Source: Mangrovimonas xylaniphaga | Lineage (GTDB): Bacteria; Bacteroidota; Bacteroidia; Flavobacteriales; Flavobacteriaceae | DNA length: 64,000 nt | Direction of reading: 5' to 3' | NCBI RefSeq assembly: GCF_001280435.1 | Contig: NZ_LBIP01000013.1 | Location: forward strand, 1,674,001-1,738,000 | Shown here: positions 54,966 to 63,828 of the stretch, one piece after another | Layout: each line of letters starts with the position of its first letter | Position numbering within the stretch: position 1 is the stretch's first letter | Made by a program: the position numbers and the translations under genes | The notes under the pieces: generated by a model | What the model was told of the DNA's origin: nothing | Seen by the model: the letters and a program-made list of their open reading frames with translations, nothing else | Databases searched by the model: none

Positions 54966-57899
54966 TTAATTACCTAGTGTTAAGTTAAGACCCAAAGAAA
55001 TGGTGGTTGGTCTTGGGTAATTATTAAATCTGTCAATTCCAGGATTTGCCAATCCGCTCATGTCAATTTCAGGATCTACACCTTCGTAGCCTGTAAATAC
55101 AGCCAAGTTTTCTCCCAATAGGTATACACGCAATTTAGAGTTGGATTTCTCAAACGGAATGGTGTAACCCAAGCTCATAGACTGTAATCTGAAGAAAGAA
55201 GCATCCTCAATCCAGTAGCTAGAGTAGGTAGGAGAAGGTTCATTAATGCCGCTGTCTAAATATCCGTCTGGTACATTATAGGCAGGCAAACGATTTGGGT
55301 TGTACAATACCATATTGGTAGCGTTCAATACTTCTTGCCCGAACATTCCGTAACCTGTAATGGCAAAGTCGAAATTGGAGTAGGTGAAGTTCATGGCCAA
55401 TCCCATAGATAGGTCCGGTTGAATGTTTCCTATGTCTGTTTTTTCTTCGCTCAGGATGAAGTTCCCATTTTCATCCAAACCAGAACTTTCATATCCCCAA
55501 AAGGTTCCTACAGGATAACCCTCGGCAATGATTTGAGAGAATTGGTTGGACAATCCTGACAAGCCGTGAAGCGATCCACTGTAAATCACATCGGTTTCAT
55601 AAGTTTGGTTGGATAGCTTTTCTATCTTTTGTTTGTTATGTGCCATGGTAAGGTTGGCATCCCAAGTAAACTTATCGGTGTTGATGATGTTGGCGTTTAA
55701 GCTCAACTCAATCCCCTTGTTGGAAAGTTCCCCCACGTTAGCCAACATGGTTCCCACCAAATAAGGCGGCTGAGGTACTTCGTAAGTATACAATAGGTCT
55801 TTAGTGTATTTGTTGTACCATTCAATAGTACCGTTCAAGAAGTTGAACAAACTAAAGTCCAAACCAATGTTGAACTGCTCAGTAGTTTCCCACTTTAAGT
55901 CTGGATTTGGGTTTTGTGTTGGTGAATAGGCTAAACTCCAATCGCCGGTTGCAGGGTCGTAGTAAGAATCGTTTCCTGCACCCAAAATAGAAAGGGATTT
56001 GTACTCGCCAATTCCATCTTGGTTACCGGTTACCCCATATCCAGCACGAAGTTTTAGGTTGGTCAACCAGCTGGAATCTTCTAAAAATGCTTCGTTGGAA
56101 ATTCTCCAAGCTACTGACGCTGAAGGGAAGGTTCCCCATTTGTTGTTTTTACCAAAGCGACTTGATCCATCCTCTCTAATAGTTGCGGTAAGCATAAAGC
56201 GGCTGTTGAAGCTATAGTTGGCTCTTGCAAAGAAAGATACCAAACGCGATTTTCCTTTATAGGAGTACACATCACCAATGCGGTAGTTGGTTCCCGCGCC
56301 AAGGTTGTTGTAGCCAAAAGCATTGGTTACAAAACCACTACGTTGTGCTCCAAAACCTTCGTATACATTTTCAAGGAAGGAATAACCACCCATTAAGTTC
56401 AGGTTATTCTTTCCAAATTCCTTGGTGTAGTTTAAGTAGGTCTCCAACTGCATGTTGGTGTATTCCCCATAGGTTTTTTGGGCATAACCGTTTTCGGTAA
56501 TCCCTTCCAAAATAGCATAAGAAGGCTTGTATGTATTTCCTGTGCTTGCATTATGCTCGTAAGAAAGGTTTAATACGGCCTTAAGGTCTGTGCAAAGGTC
56601 GGCCTCTGTTTTAAAGTATCCCAACAGGCGGTTACGCTTGCTGTCTGCGGTACGGTTGGTCAAGATTTCCACAGGGTTTTCGTATAAGGTTCCGTCTACA
56701 GAAGTGAAATTCCCGTTTTCGTCATATACTGGGATGGTTGGATTTAAGTTGAAGGCACGCTCGAAAATGCGGTAATCCAATGGATTCCATTTGTCAACCG
56801 TAGCAAACATTCCTGCATCGAATTTTAACTTCTTGTCCATAGCATATTGGTAAATGCTCAAGTTTCCACTCAAACGCTCCAATCCGGTAGTTTTAATGAT
56901 CCCTTTATTGTCCAAATAGGATACCGATGCTCTCAAACCATTGTATTCAGCTCCAGAAGCTAAGCTTACGGTATGCGACATGGTTGCTGAGGTTGTCTGG
57001 AGTTCTTCCTGCCAATCGGTGTCTCCACCGTAGTCGATAGCACCCGTAACATTATTGTCACGTACATATTGACGCCATTGGTTGGCCGAAAGCATGTCTA
57101 GGTTGTTGCTGGCATAGCTTATCCCAGTATACCCATTATAAGTCACATTGAAACCAGATTTTTGACTCTTTGTGGTAATGATGATGACTCCGTTGGCTCC
57201 TCTAGATCCATAAATGGCGGTAGCCGAAGCATCCTTAAGAACGTCTATGGTTTTGATGTCGTTTGGTTGTACGGTGTTGATGTCTACCCCCGGAATCCCA
57301 TCTACTACCACCAACGGATTGTTGCTGGCCGTTAAGGAGGTACCTCCTCTAAGGCGTAGCGACGCCCCGCTACTTGGATCTCCTGTACCTTGTATTACGG
57401 TTAAACCCGCTACCTTCCCTTGTAGCACCTGCTCTGTAGAAGAAATCACTCCTTTTTCAAGCTCGTCTGCCGATACGGTAGAAATAGCTCCGGTAAGGTC
57501 CGATTTTCTCATAGTACCATAACCAACGGCTACCAGTTCTACAGCGTCCAAGGCATAGGCATCTTCCTGAAGGGTCACCTGCAAAGGCATGGCCGTATTG
57601 GCGGTAATGTTAATGGTTTGTGTGGCATATCCTAAATAGGAAATTTGAATGTCATTGCCGGTGGTCACTTGTAAGCTGAACTTTCCATCAAAGTCTGCTG
57701 TGGTTCCATTGGTGGTTCCCACCTCCAAGATCGTGGCACCGGCCAATTCTAATCCGTTGTTGTCAAATATGGTTCCTGTTACCAAAAGCTTTTCTTGGGC
57801 ATAGGCTGTCATAGACAGGCAACACAGGAGCAATAGAGCAAACAACGCCTTAAAAGTCCTGAATGGATTTGGACTTTTGTGTATGTTTTTAAGTGTCAT
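54966..57899 (-). CDS. SusC-like TonB-dependent transporter, second locus
   Basis: A 977-residue outer-membrane importer: signal peptide to about 34 (LSMTAYAQE), CarboxypepD_reg-like domain to about 120, plug with VVVDGIPGVDINT and KDASATAIYGSRGANGV, and a barrel ending in TTISLGLNLTLGN. It is distinct from the first SusC, from which it differs over most of the barrel. Unusually, it is third in its operon, behind two small secreted-protein genes. Confidence 0.93.
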   Translation of the reverse strand: MTLKNIHKSPNPFRTFKALFALLLLCCLSMTAYAQEKLLVTGTIFDNNGLELAGATILEVGTTNGTTADFDGKFSLQVTTGNDIQISYLGYATQTINITANTAMPLQVTLQEDAYALDAVELVAVGYGTMRKSDLTGAISTVSADELEKGVISSTEQVLQGKVAGLTVIQGTGDPSSGASLRLRGGTSLTASNNPLVVVDGIPGVDINTVQPNDIKTIDVLKDASATAIYGSRGANGVIIITTKSQKSGFNVTYNGYTGISYASNNLDMLSANQWRQYVRDNNVTGAIDYGGDTDWQEELQTTSATMSHTVSLASGAEYNGLRASVSYLDNKGIIKTTGLERLSGNLSIYQYAMDKKLKFDAGMFATVDKWNPLDYRIFERAFNLNPTIPVYDENGNFTSVDGTLYENPVEILTNRTADSKRNRLLGYFKTEADLCTDLKAVLNLSYEHNASTGNTYKPSYAILEGITENGYAQKTYGEYTNMQLETYLNYTKEFGKNNLNLMGGYSFLENVYEGFGAQRSGFVTNAFGYNNLGAGTNYRIGDVYSYKGKSRLVSFFARANYSFNSRFMLTATIREDGSSRFGKNNKWGTFPSASVAWRISNEAFLEDSSWLTNLKLRAGYGVTGNQDGIGEYKSLSILGAGNDSYYDPATGDWSLAYSPTQNPNPDLKWETTEQFNIGLDFSLFNFLNGTIEWYNKYTKDLLYTYEVPQPPYLVGTMLANVGELSNKGIELSLNANIINTDKFTWDANLTMAHNKQKIEKLSNQTYETDVIYSGSLHGLSGLSNQFSQIIAEGYPVGTFWGYESSGLDENGNFILSEEKTDIGNIQPDLSMGLAMNFTYSNFDFAITGYGMFGQEVLNATNMVLYNPNRLPAYNVPDGYLDSGINEPSPTYSSYWIEDASFFRLQSMSLGYTIPFEKSNSKLRVYLLGENLAVFTGYEGVDPEIDMSGLANPGIDRFNNYPRPTTISLGLNLTLGN

Positions 57900-57930
57900 T
57901 CTAATCGATGTTTTAAAGTGATAGTATTAG

Positions 57931-59013
57931 TTAGTCTAGTGTTTTCAATGGAAGGGTAGTGTCAATTATGGTGTTGCCCTGGTTGTCCACTACCAATACC
58001 TGAATTTCGGTAAGGTTAGGAATGCCCTGTAATAGGGTAGGCAAATCGATAAACCCTTTGATCTCGTCCATATTGCCCGAGAATTCACCATTGATTTCCG
58101 TACTGCCCGCTGTAATCGTATAGATCAAGGTATTGATACCTGTTTCGTTATTGATACGGGAAATTTGTAGAAAGTCCTTTTGACTGATCTGCAACGGAAA
58201 GAATCTAAACTCTGGTGGTGGTGGCGGAATATATTCAGCGGCATAGATTACCAGTTCAGGGGAAGTGCCTGCCCAGTCGTCCTTTACAAACAAAAAGGTA
58301 ATATTCTCCATGATAAAGCCTTCTGGAATATCATTATAGTACTCTGAAGGAATCAAGTCCATTTTGTAAAAGCCGTCCCCCATGTCTTTCAACTTGGTCT
58401 TTTCCACAATCTCTGGGAGCCACGATTGGTATTCTTGTAAAATGGCCCAAGTGTTCATTCCCGAGTGTATATGTACGCTAGTAGCGTCTGCAAAACCATC
58501 TACTAAATTGGAATTGAACAGGATGCTCAAACCTCCATCCAAGGTTGCTTCGGTTGGGTAGGAACGCATCATTTCATCTGCCGTAAAGAAGGAGTCTATT
58601 GGCGTGTAGGGCATATTGGCCACTTCGGTTTGTTTGCTTCCTGTAAGGTCTTTTAAACGGAACCAAAAGCCCGCGCTACCCGCAATGTCTTCGGCACTCA
58701 TAGAAAAGTACTCGGTAGGAGTTAAGGTAAAGCTCCATACAAAATTGCCCTCATAACTAAGGTGTGCAAACTCAGAGGAGTTTTCCCAGTTGCCTGCATC
58801 GGGTTCGCTAGGCGACCAGATCCAGATGTATACATCTTCGTTTTCGGCAAAGGTGGTACCTGAAAGGTCAAAGTACCAAGTGACTTCCTCGCTATATTGG
58901 TACACTACCGGGTAGGACCACATAGAGCCTACCGAGCCTACCAACTCCTGAGCCTGTGTCAGGTTGGGGATGAGGTACAGTGCCATTAATAAGGTATATA
59001 ATAGTTTCTTCAT
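57931..59013 (-). CDS. Secreted protein with two related beta-sandwich-like halves, SusE/F analogue
   Basis: A 360-residue protein with a plain signal peptide (PNLTQAQ) and no lipobox. Residues about 30-140 (DVYIWIWSPSEPD ... FTLTPTEYFSM ... GFWFRLKD) and about 170-265 (SVHIHSGMNTWAI ... MDLIPSEYYND ... ITFLFVKDDW) share the order aromatic strand, P-S/T-EY-F/Y, then F-R/V-K-D, suggesting two copies of one fold like starch-binding modules. It is directly before susC in the operon. I do not recognise a named family. Confidence 0.6.
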   Translation of the reverse strand: MKKLLYTLLMALYLIPNLTQAQELVGSVGSMWSYPVVYQYSEEVTWYFDLSGTTFAENEDVYIWIWSPSEPDAGNWENSSEFAHLSYEGNFVWSFTLTPTEYFSMSAEDIAGSAGFWFRLKDLTGSKQTEVANMPYTPIDSFFTADEMMRSYPTEATLDGGLSILFNSNLVDGFADATSVHIHSGMNTWAILQEYQSWLPEIVEKTKLKDMGDGFYKMDLIPSEYYNDIPEGFIMENITFLFVKDDWAGTSPELVIYAAEYIPPPPPEFRFFPLQISQKDFLQISRINNETGINTLIYTITAGSTEINGEFSGNMDEIKGFIDLPTLLQGIPNLTEIQVLVVDNQGNTIIDTTLPLKTLD

Positions 59014-59023
59014 TAGTGTTAGA

Positions 59024-59545
59024 TTAGTTGTTAGCCATTAAGTTGAATACATAGGATACAAATGGAGTTCCGCCCGAAGTGCGCACCAAAGTAATTTGCA
59101 TTTGTGCGTTGGTACCAGGTACCGCTGTAAGCTGTAGCACATCGGTAAGGTTGGTGTGGGCCGCATCGCTATACAGATGGATCAGGATTGGATTGGCAGT
59201 GGTAGGCTGAAAAGGCGTGCTCAACTCATAGTACCCACTGGCAGCAAACAAAGGCGGCACATTGCCCATCACCTCATAGGTAGTAGGCTGGTTGTCGCCA
59301 TCTACATTAAAGGTAATTTGGAAGGTGTCATAATTGAACCAAGTGCTCAAGTTTTGTTCGTTGGGGGAGATGTTGGTGGCCTTGGCCACTTCGTCCACCA
59401 TTTTTAGGTTCATCAAGTTCCATTGGCCCGCGATTTTTTCGTACACGGTAATGGGGGCTACATAACTCCCATCATCGGATTTGTTGCATCCAAAAAATGC
59501 CAAGAAACCAATGATCATTAGAAACCGAATGTTAGTGTATTTCAT
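59024..59545 (-). CDS. Small lipoprotein, DUF5004-like, first gene of second locus
   Basis: A 173-residue lipoprotein (lipobox LAFFGCNKSDD). After a short linker it reads EKIAGQWNLMNLKMVDE, then YYELSTPF and a C-terminus of VSYVFNLMANN; this lipocalin-like small-domain pattern is similar to DUF5004 proteins that occur in polysaccharide loci. Function unknown. Ten bases separate it from the next gene. The operon is thus led by this and the 360-residue protein. Confidence 0.6.
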   Translation of the reverse strand: MKYTNIRFLMIIGFLAFFGCNKSDDGSYVAPITVYEKIAGQWNLMNLKMVDEVAKATNISPNEQNLSTWFNYDTFQITFNVDGDNQPTTYEVMGNVPPLFAASGYYELSTPFQPTTANPILIHLYSDAAHTNLTDVLQLTAVPGTNAQMQITLVRTSGGTPFVSYVFNLMANN

Positions 59546-60296
59546 AAAAAAAGTAATTGGTGATTGTTAGACTTGTACCACTCCTAAAAAGCGATGGTCT
59601 AAATTATCTGTTAAGAAATCCTTAAAAAAAAGATTGAGTTAAAATCAAAGTGTTTCAAGACGGAAAATTCTCCTAAAACGTTGTAGTATATGGGTTTATT
59701 GAAATTGGTAAATGGAAAAAATCAAGATGATATTAAGAAAAATCAAAGTGTTTTTTGCTGAAAATAATGTGGATTTCATAATATAAAAGGCATGTTTTTT
59801 GCTAATTCGCAAATAAAGCTCTTTTAATTCGTTTAAAAATAATGCCGCTAATCATTTATTGTCAATTTGACAATAAGCACTTGTTTTTTGCTTTGAAATG
59901 TGAGAAGTAATGCATGTGTGTTTTTATGGAATAGGCACTACAAATTGTATGCGTATATGCCTAGGAGTAGTTGTGTAGTTATGGTTAGTCTAAAATTAGG
60001 ATTTGGAAGGAGTAATTTATGTTTTGTTTTATTCAATGTGATTGTATTGTGGGATAAATACAGTTTTTTAACAAAAATATTGAGTTTTATTTTATTTGTA
60101 AGTTAAATCGTATATATTTGAGATAATGATGACGACATAAATAAGCTTCTTAATAGCTACTATTTTATATATAGGTTGGTGTGAATAGAAAATTTTAATG
60201 TTGGGTGAATTTGTACATCTAGAATTTTAAGTGTACGAAAACTAAAATGGATCTATAAATAACCAGTTAGCAACCATAAAAACAAACAACTAGTGT
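59546..60296. other. AT-rich divergent promoter region without a gene
   Basis: 751 bases between the second locus and the T9SS gene. I see no credible gene (a 68-codon frame at 59900-60106 lacks any support). It holds a direct repeat AAAATCAAAGTGTTT at 59641-59655 and 59739-59753, and a near-palindrome CTAAAACGTTGTAG at 59673-59686 with the same AACGTT core as the palindrome upstream of the first susC. No exact -33/-7 pair was identified for either side. Confidence 0.6.
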
Positions 60297-61241
60297 ATGA
60301 AACACATTTACATTCTAACTTTAGCCTTTTTGGGTCTTTTTATTTTCACCGGTAAGATGCAGGCGCAATCAATTATTGATTTTAATTCAACGGCAGATTT
60401 AACCACCAATTTCAATCCTAGTTCTACCACAACGGTTAGCAATGGGAGTTCAAGTGGTATTTCTAATTCAGGAGCTGTAAATTTTAGCGGAAGTACCAAT
60501 GGTAATTGGACTTTAAAAGAAGGATTCCCAGTAGCATTAAATGCCGATTATAAAGTGTCTGCTTATGTTAAGATTGAAGGTAATGCCGGCCGTGGTGGTA
60601 TAGGTTTTGCCGTAAACAGTGCTAACACAGCCAATACCTATGGGCATCCTGCTAAAACCTTGGGTTTTGCGTTCCATGGTGGAGGTGGGGATCTTATCAA
60701 TAATGCATCTGCTTCTGCAGTAAATTGGCCGCCAGATTTAGTGTTGGGTAATTGGTATTACATGGAGTTGACCGTATCATACATTAGTGCCAATACATTT
60801 TCTATCGACTTTAATATCTATAACAGCGATGCTGAGGGGAATTTGGGAGCGTTGAAAACAAACCATAAATTCTCTCAGGTAACAAATGCCGATTTAGGAG
60901 GAGCCACTATCTTGTATCCTTATTTTTGTCATGACGGCTATAGATTATCTGAGTTGGATAATTTCTATTATGCAACATTTAATAACGCGTTGGGTGTAGA
61001 AGATTATGATATGCTGTCTAGGAATATTTCCATCTACCCAAACCCTTCTTCCGATTACATTAAAGTTTCCAATTTAAGCAATAGGGAGGATTATAGTATT
61101 TATGATATTTTAGGTAAAAAAGTATTGAGTGGTACTGTTTCAAAAAGTGAGGCTATTAATATTCAAAACATACCAAACGGTCTGTATTTTGTACAATTTG
61201 AAAATAATAATAAACTAACGTTGAAATTTATAAAGGAATAA
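60297..61241 (+). CDS. T9SS-secreted protein with lectin-like domain
   Basis: A 314-residue exported protein: signal peptide to about 24 (TGKMQAQ), a single beta-rich domain (about 25-225; YKVSAYVKIEGNAGRGGIGF and GNWYYMELTVSY suggest a jelly-roll or concanavalin-like fold), and a type IX sorting domain of about 75 residues (ISIYPNPSSDYIKV, then NGLYFVQFENNNKLTLKFI) for secretion and surface attachment. No catalytic motif was seen. It is divergent from the second polysaccharide locus, so it may bind the same glycan; this is weak inference. Confidence 0.82.
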   Translation: MKHIYILTLAFLGLFIFTGKMQAQSIIDFNSTADLTTNFNPSSTTTVSNGSSSGISNSGAVNFSGSTNGNWTLKEGFPVALNADYKVSAYVKIEGNAGRGGIGFAVNSANTANTYGHPAKTLGFAFHGGGGDLINNASASAVNWPPDLVLGNWYYMELTVSYISANTFSIDFNIYNSDAEGNLGALKTNHKFSQVTNADLGGATILYPYFCHDGYRLSELDNFYYATFNNALGVEDYDMLSRNISIYPNPSSDYIKVSNLSNREDYSIYDILGKKVLSGTVSKSEAINIQNIPNGLYFVQFENNNKLTLKFIKE

Positions 61242-61280
61242 ACTACCTACTAAAACTTGCCAGCTTGTTATGTGTAGATT

Positions 61281-61327
61281 AGCAGTTAGGTATACATCGT
61301 AATGTTTGTACTGAGCTGCTTTTTTTA
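61281..61327 (+). terminator. Probable terminator of the T9SS gene
   Basis: AGCAG pairs with CTGCT around an imperfect longer stem (GTATACA with TGTTTGTAC), followed by seven T. Confidence 0.55.
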
Positions 61328-61777
61328 TGTCTTATTGGGTTTGAATTTGATGAAGTTTACCTTAACCGTTGAGTATTTTTAACTCTTTCTGGATAACAAT
61401 GCTAATGAGTTAATCCTAGTCAATTTCAAGTGTATGTAAGTGCTTTCTAAAGTCGATGGTTTGTAGTATTTTTAGTATTTAATCTAGGGGGATTCGGTCT
61501 TTCTGTAATCGATTGTTTCGATGAAGTGTTAAAAATATGCGACTCAGGACGTTATGTTGAAATAATTGATGAATTTAATATTGCTATTTCAACATGTTTT
61601 TTTATATTCGTCACGCTATCAGGTACAAAGGTCTAATGCCCTATGGTGCCAAAACAATTACAAACAATTTCCTGACCAAGTACGTTGTTTGTTGGACGGC
61701 TTATCCCGCCATCCGCATTTAAAAACCCATATTAATTAAACAATAACTAAAGTTAGTAATCCATTAACTAGAACTAT
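61328..61777. other. Gene-free stretch
   Basis: 450 bases between the terminator and a tiny membrane-protein gene. I see no coding region or RNA gene. A short imperfect hairpin (GGACGGC/GCCATCC) lies at about 61693-61713. Confidence 0.5.
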
Positions 61778-61984
61778 ATGCATACCAAAAATTTAAAAGT
61801 AGCCTTAGGCCTTGTATCCTTTGTGTTGGGGTTTGGCTTAAGCCTACAGATTAGAACCAATGTTGCTGAGGTTATGCCATCCTCTTTCTTTCTCAATGTA
61901 TTAACCCTTATTTTTACTACTATAGGATCCCTATTAATGTACCGTCAACTTATGCGTCTTTTATATGTAAAGGCTACAGTGTAG
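61778..61984 (+). CDS. Small hypothetical membrane protein
   Basis: 68 residues with two hydrophobic segments (about 7-24, LKVALGLVSFVLGFGLSL, and 38-55, FLNVLTLIFTTIGSLL). Charged ends are consistent with a hairpin in the inner membrane. No family recognised. Support is limited to composition, length and an ATG start; it could be a chance frame. Confidence 0.45.
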   Translation: MHTKNLKVALGLVSFVLGFGLSLQIRTNVAEVMPSSFFLNVLTLIFTTIGSLLMYRQLMRLLYVKATV

Positions 61985-62102
61985 CTTATAACTAAGTATT
62001 TAATATAGAGTAGATAGATAGAATCACAGATTTTTTACAAGAATTTGTGATGTCACCTCTTTCCATCGCCTACCTTTTGGATAGTATCCAATTGGGGAAT
62101 TG

Positions 62103-62110
62103 TATATTTG
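62103..62110 (+). promoter_or_regulatory. Probable -7 element for the CDF-like transporter
   Basis: TATATTTG is an exact TAnnTTTG, 31 bases before the start codon. The nearest TTTG is 23 bases upstream (62076-62079), slightly far. Confidence 0.5.
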
Positions 62111-62141
62111 TTAGGGCTCTTGGCCTATAACATAACTGTAC

Positions 62142-62936
62142 ATGGAAAAAACCATCTTCGAGATTAGTAAAATGGACTGCCCTTCAGAGGAGAACCTTAT
62201 TCGTATGAAGCTTCAGGGCATGCCAGGTATCCAGCAACTGGATTTTGATATTCCCAATAGGGCCTTGACAGTATTCCACGAAGGCCACCTTTCCCAAATA
62301 GAGCAGGCTATTGTAGGCCTCAATTTAGGAGGGAAGCAAATTAGCAGTGAACACACCAATCAAACAGAGTTCTCCGAACACAAAGACCAGAGCAAACTGC
62401 TATGGACAGTCTTGGTCATTAACTTTGCCTTTTTTGTGGTTGAAATGACCACGGGGCTGCTTTCCAAATCGATGGGCTTGGTAGCCGATAGCCTTGATAT
62501 GTTGGCCGATGCCTTTGTGTATGGCATCAGTTTGTTTGCAGTGGGCGGTACCTTGATACGCAAAAAGCGCATTGCCAAACTAGCGGGCTATTTTCAGATA
62601 CTGTTGGCCCTTATTGGCTTTGCAGAAGTGCTGCGCCGTTTTTTTGGCAGCGAAAAGCTTCCAGATTTTAATACCATGATATGGGTGTCTGTTTTGGCAT
62701 TATTGGCCAATGGCTACTGTTTGTACTTGCTGCAGAAGTCCAAAAGCAAGGAGGAGGCCCATATGAAAGCTAGCATGATTTTTACTTCCAACGACGTTAT
62801 CATCAACCTAGGTGTGATAATAGCCGGTGCTTTGGTGCACTGGTTGCACTCCAATAAACCCGACTTGATCATTGGCAGCATTGTATTTGTTTTGGTGGTG
62901 CAGGGTGCCATTAGGATTTTGCAGTTGGGCAAGTAG
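62142..62936 (+). CDS. CDF-like cation transporter with N-terminal HMA-like domain
   Basis: A 264-residue inner-membrane protein. Residues 1-65 look like an HMA fold (FEISKMDCPSEENLIRMKL) with one cysteine, Cys13, where metal-binding HMA domains have two. Six transmembrane segments follow in cation diffusion facilitator order. The TM2 metal motif is LDMLAD (Asp119-xxx-Asp123), where zinc transporters have His-xxx-Asp; in TM5 the equivalent is Phe214-xxx-Asp218. The C-terminal cytoplasmic dimer domain of most CDF proteins is absent. Whether it moves a metal, and which one, is open. Confidence 0.78.
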   Translation: MEKTIFEISKMDCPSEENLIRMKLQGMPGIQQLDFDIPNRALTVFHEGHLSQIEQAIVGLNLGGKQISSEHTNQTEFSEHKDQSKLLWTVLVINFAFFVVEMTTGLLSKSMGLVADSLDMLADAFVYGISLFAVGGTLIRKKRIAKLAGYFQILLALIGFAEVLRRFFGSEKLPDFNTMIWVSVLALLANGYCLYLLQKSKSKEEAHMKASMIFTSNDVIINLGVIIAGALVHWLHSNKPDLIIGSIVFVLVVQGAIRILQLGK

Positions 62937-63016
62937 GGTTTGGGAGTATTGAGGAGTTAGTATGGAGTAGTGAGATGGAGGGTGCACATTTTTTTGTGTT
63001 ATCACTAGTGGCTATT

Positions 63017-63051
63017 GAGGTAAATAGCTCATGTTTTCAAGATGAGACCTC
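63017..63051 (+). terminator. Hairpin between the CDF-like and SMR genes
   Basis: GAGGT pairs with ACCTC and inside it CTCAT with ATGAG, with a six-base one-sided bulge; TATTTTTG follows. It may end the CDF transcript, and TATTTTTG also fits a -7 element for the SMR gene. I looked for a guanidine riboswitch because of the SugE-like gene downstream and did not recognise one. Confidence 0.4.
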
Positions 63052-63143
63052 TATTTTTGTTTAAGATTTCGTGTATATTGCCATTAGGTTGTAAGGCTTA
63101 TGCCGAAGCCATATAGAACCATTATTTAGCAAGACTACTACAA

Positions 63144-63470
63144 ATGAATTGGGTACTATTAATTATCGCCGGACTTTTTGAAGTGGCCTTTGCGGCCTGT
63201 TTGGGAAAGGCAAAGGAGGCCAAGGGCGTGGACGTTACCTATTGGTACATTGGTTTTTTGGTGTGTTTGGCCATTAGTATGTTTCTCTTGGTTAAGGTTA
63301 CCAAGCAACTGCCCATTGGTACAGCCTATGCCGTTTGGACGGGCATAGGGGCCGTTGGTACCGTATTGGTTGGCATCTTGGTGTTTAAGGAGCCCGCAAC
63401 CTTTTGGAGGCTCTTCTTCATTACAACTTTAATTGCTTCCATTGTAGGGTTGAAAATCGTGTCGCATTGA
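63144..63470 (+). CDS. Small multidrug resistance (SMR) exporter, Gdx/SugE-like
   Basis: A 108-residue four-helix membrane protein that works as an antiparallel dimer with a conserved Glu in helix 1, Glu13 in IIAGLFEVAFAACLGKAK. The AYAVWTGIGAVGT helix 3 motif is typical. The helix 1 sequence and the absence of the EmrE-type pattern favour the Gdx (SugE) group, which exports guanidinium; this is inference. Confidence 0.88.
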   Translation: MNWVLLIIAGLFEVAFAACLGKAKEAKGVDVTYWYIGFLVCLAISMFLLVKVTKQLPIGTAYAVWTGIGAVGTVLVGILVFKEPATFWRLFFITTLIASIVGLKIVSH

Positions 63471-63828
63471 GGTTATTTGCTTTTTCGGTTAATGCAATTT
63501 TAAAACGAATTCCAAAATAGTATTGTCATTATCTGCGTGGAATCTTGGATTTCATAATGGAGCACAATGCAATGAAGCATCCATGGGCAGTAGATGAGAT
63601 TCCTCCTTCGTCGGAATGACAGTTGTGCTATTGCTTGATTTGTTGGCGCATCGTTGGGCTTCGTTCGATACCTTCTCAACACATATTCTTCTTTTCTAAA
63701 CTCTTTTATACTTAACTAGCGCTAACTCACTTATAAACAATAAGTTGTTGATAATAAACATGGGTGTTTTGTGGTGACGTGTTGAAAATGAATATCTTAG
63801 GGTATGTTAACCAACTCAAATAAACGTT
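63471..63828. other. Gene-free stretch with one REP-like sequence
   Basis: 358 bases without a credible gene. The segment at 63596-63620 (around ATTCCTCCTTCGTCGGAAT) resembles small palindromic repeats scattered in many flavobacterial genomes; only one copy is in the window, so it cannot be shown here to be a repeat. Confidence 0.45.

Noticed and set aside
59900-60106. 68-codon frame in the AT-rich region
   Set aside because: No ribosome-binding context, odd composition, no domain and lies within a promoter region.
62937-63143. Guanidine riboswitch before the SugE-like gene
   Set aside because: I looked for the paired ACGR-loop hairpins of guanidine-II and did not see them; only a terminator-like hairpin is present.
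63500-63682. 60-codon minus-strand frame near the right end
   Set aside because: Overlaps a REP-like sequence and has no recognisable start context or domain.
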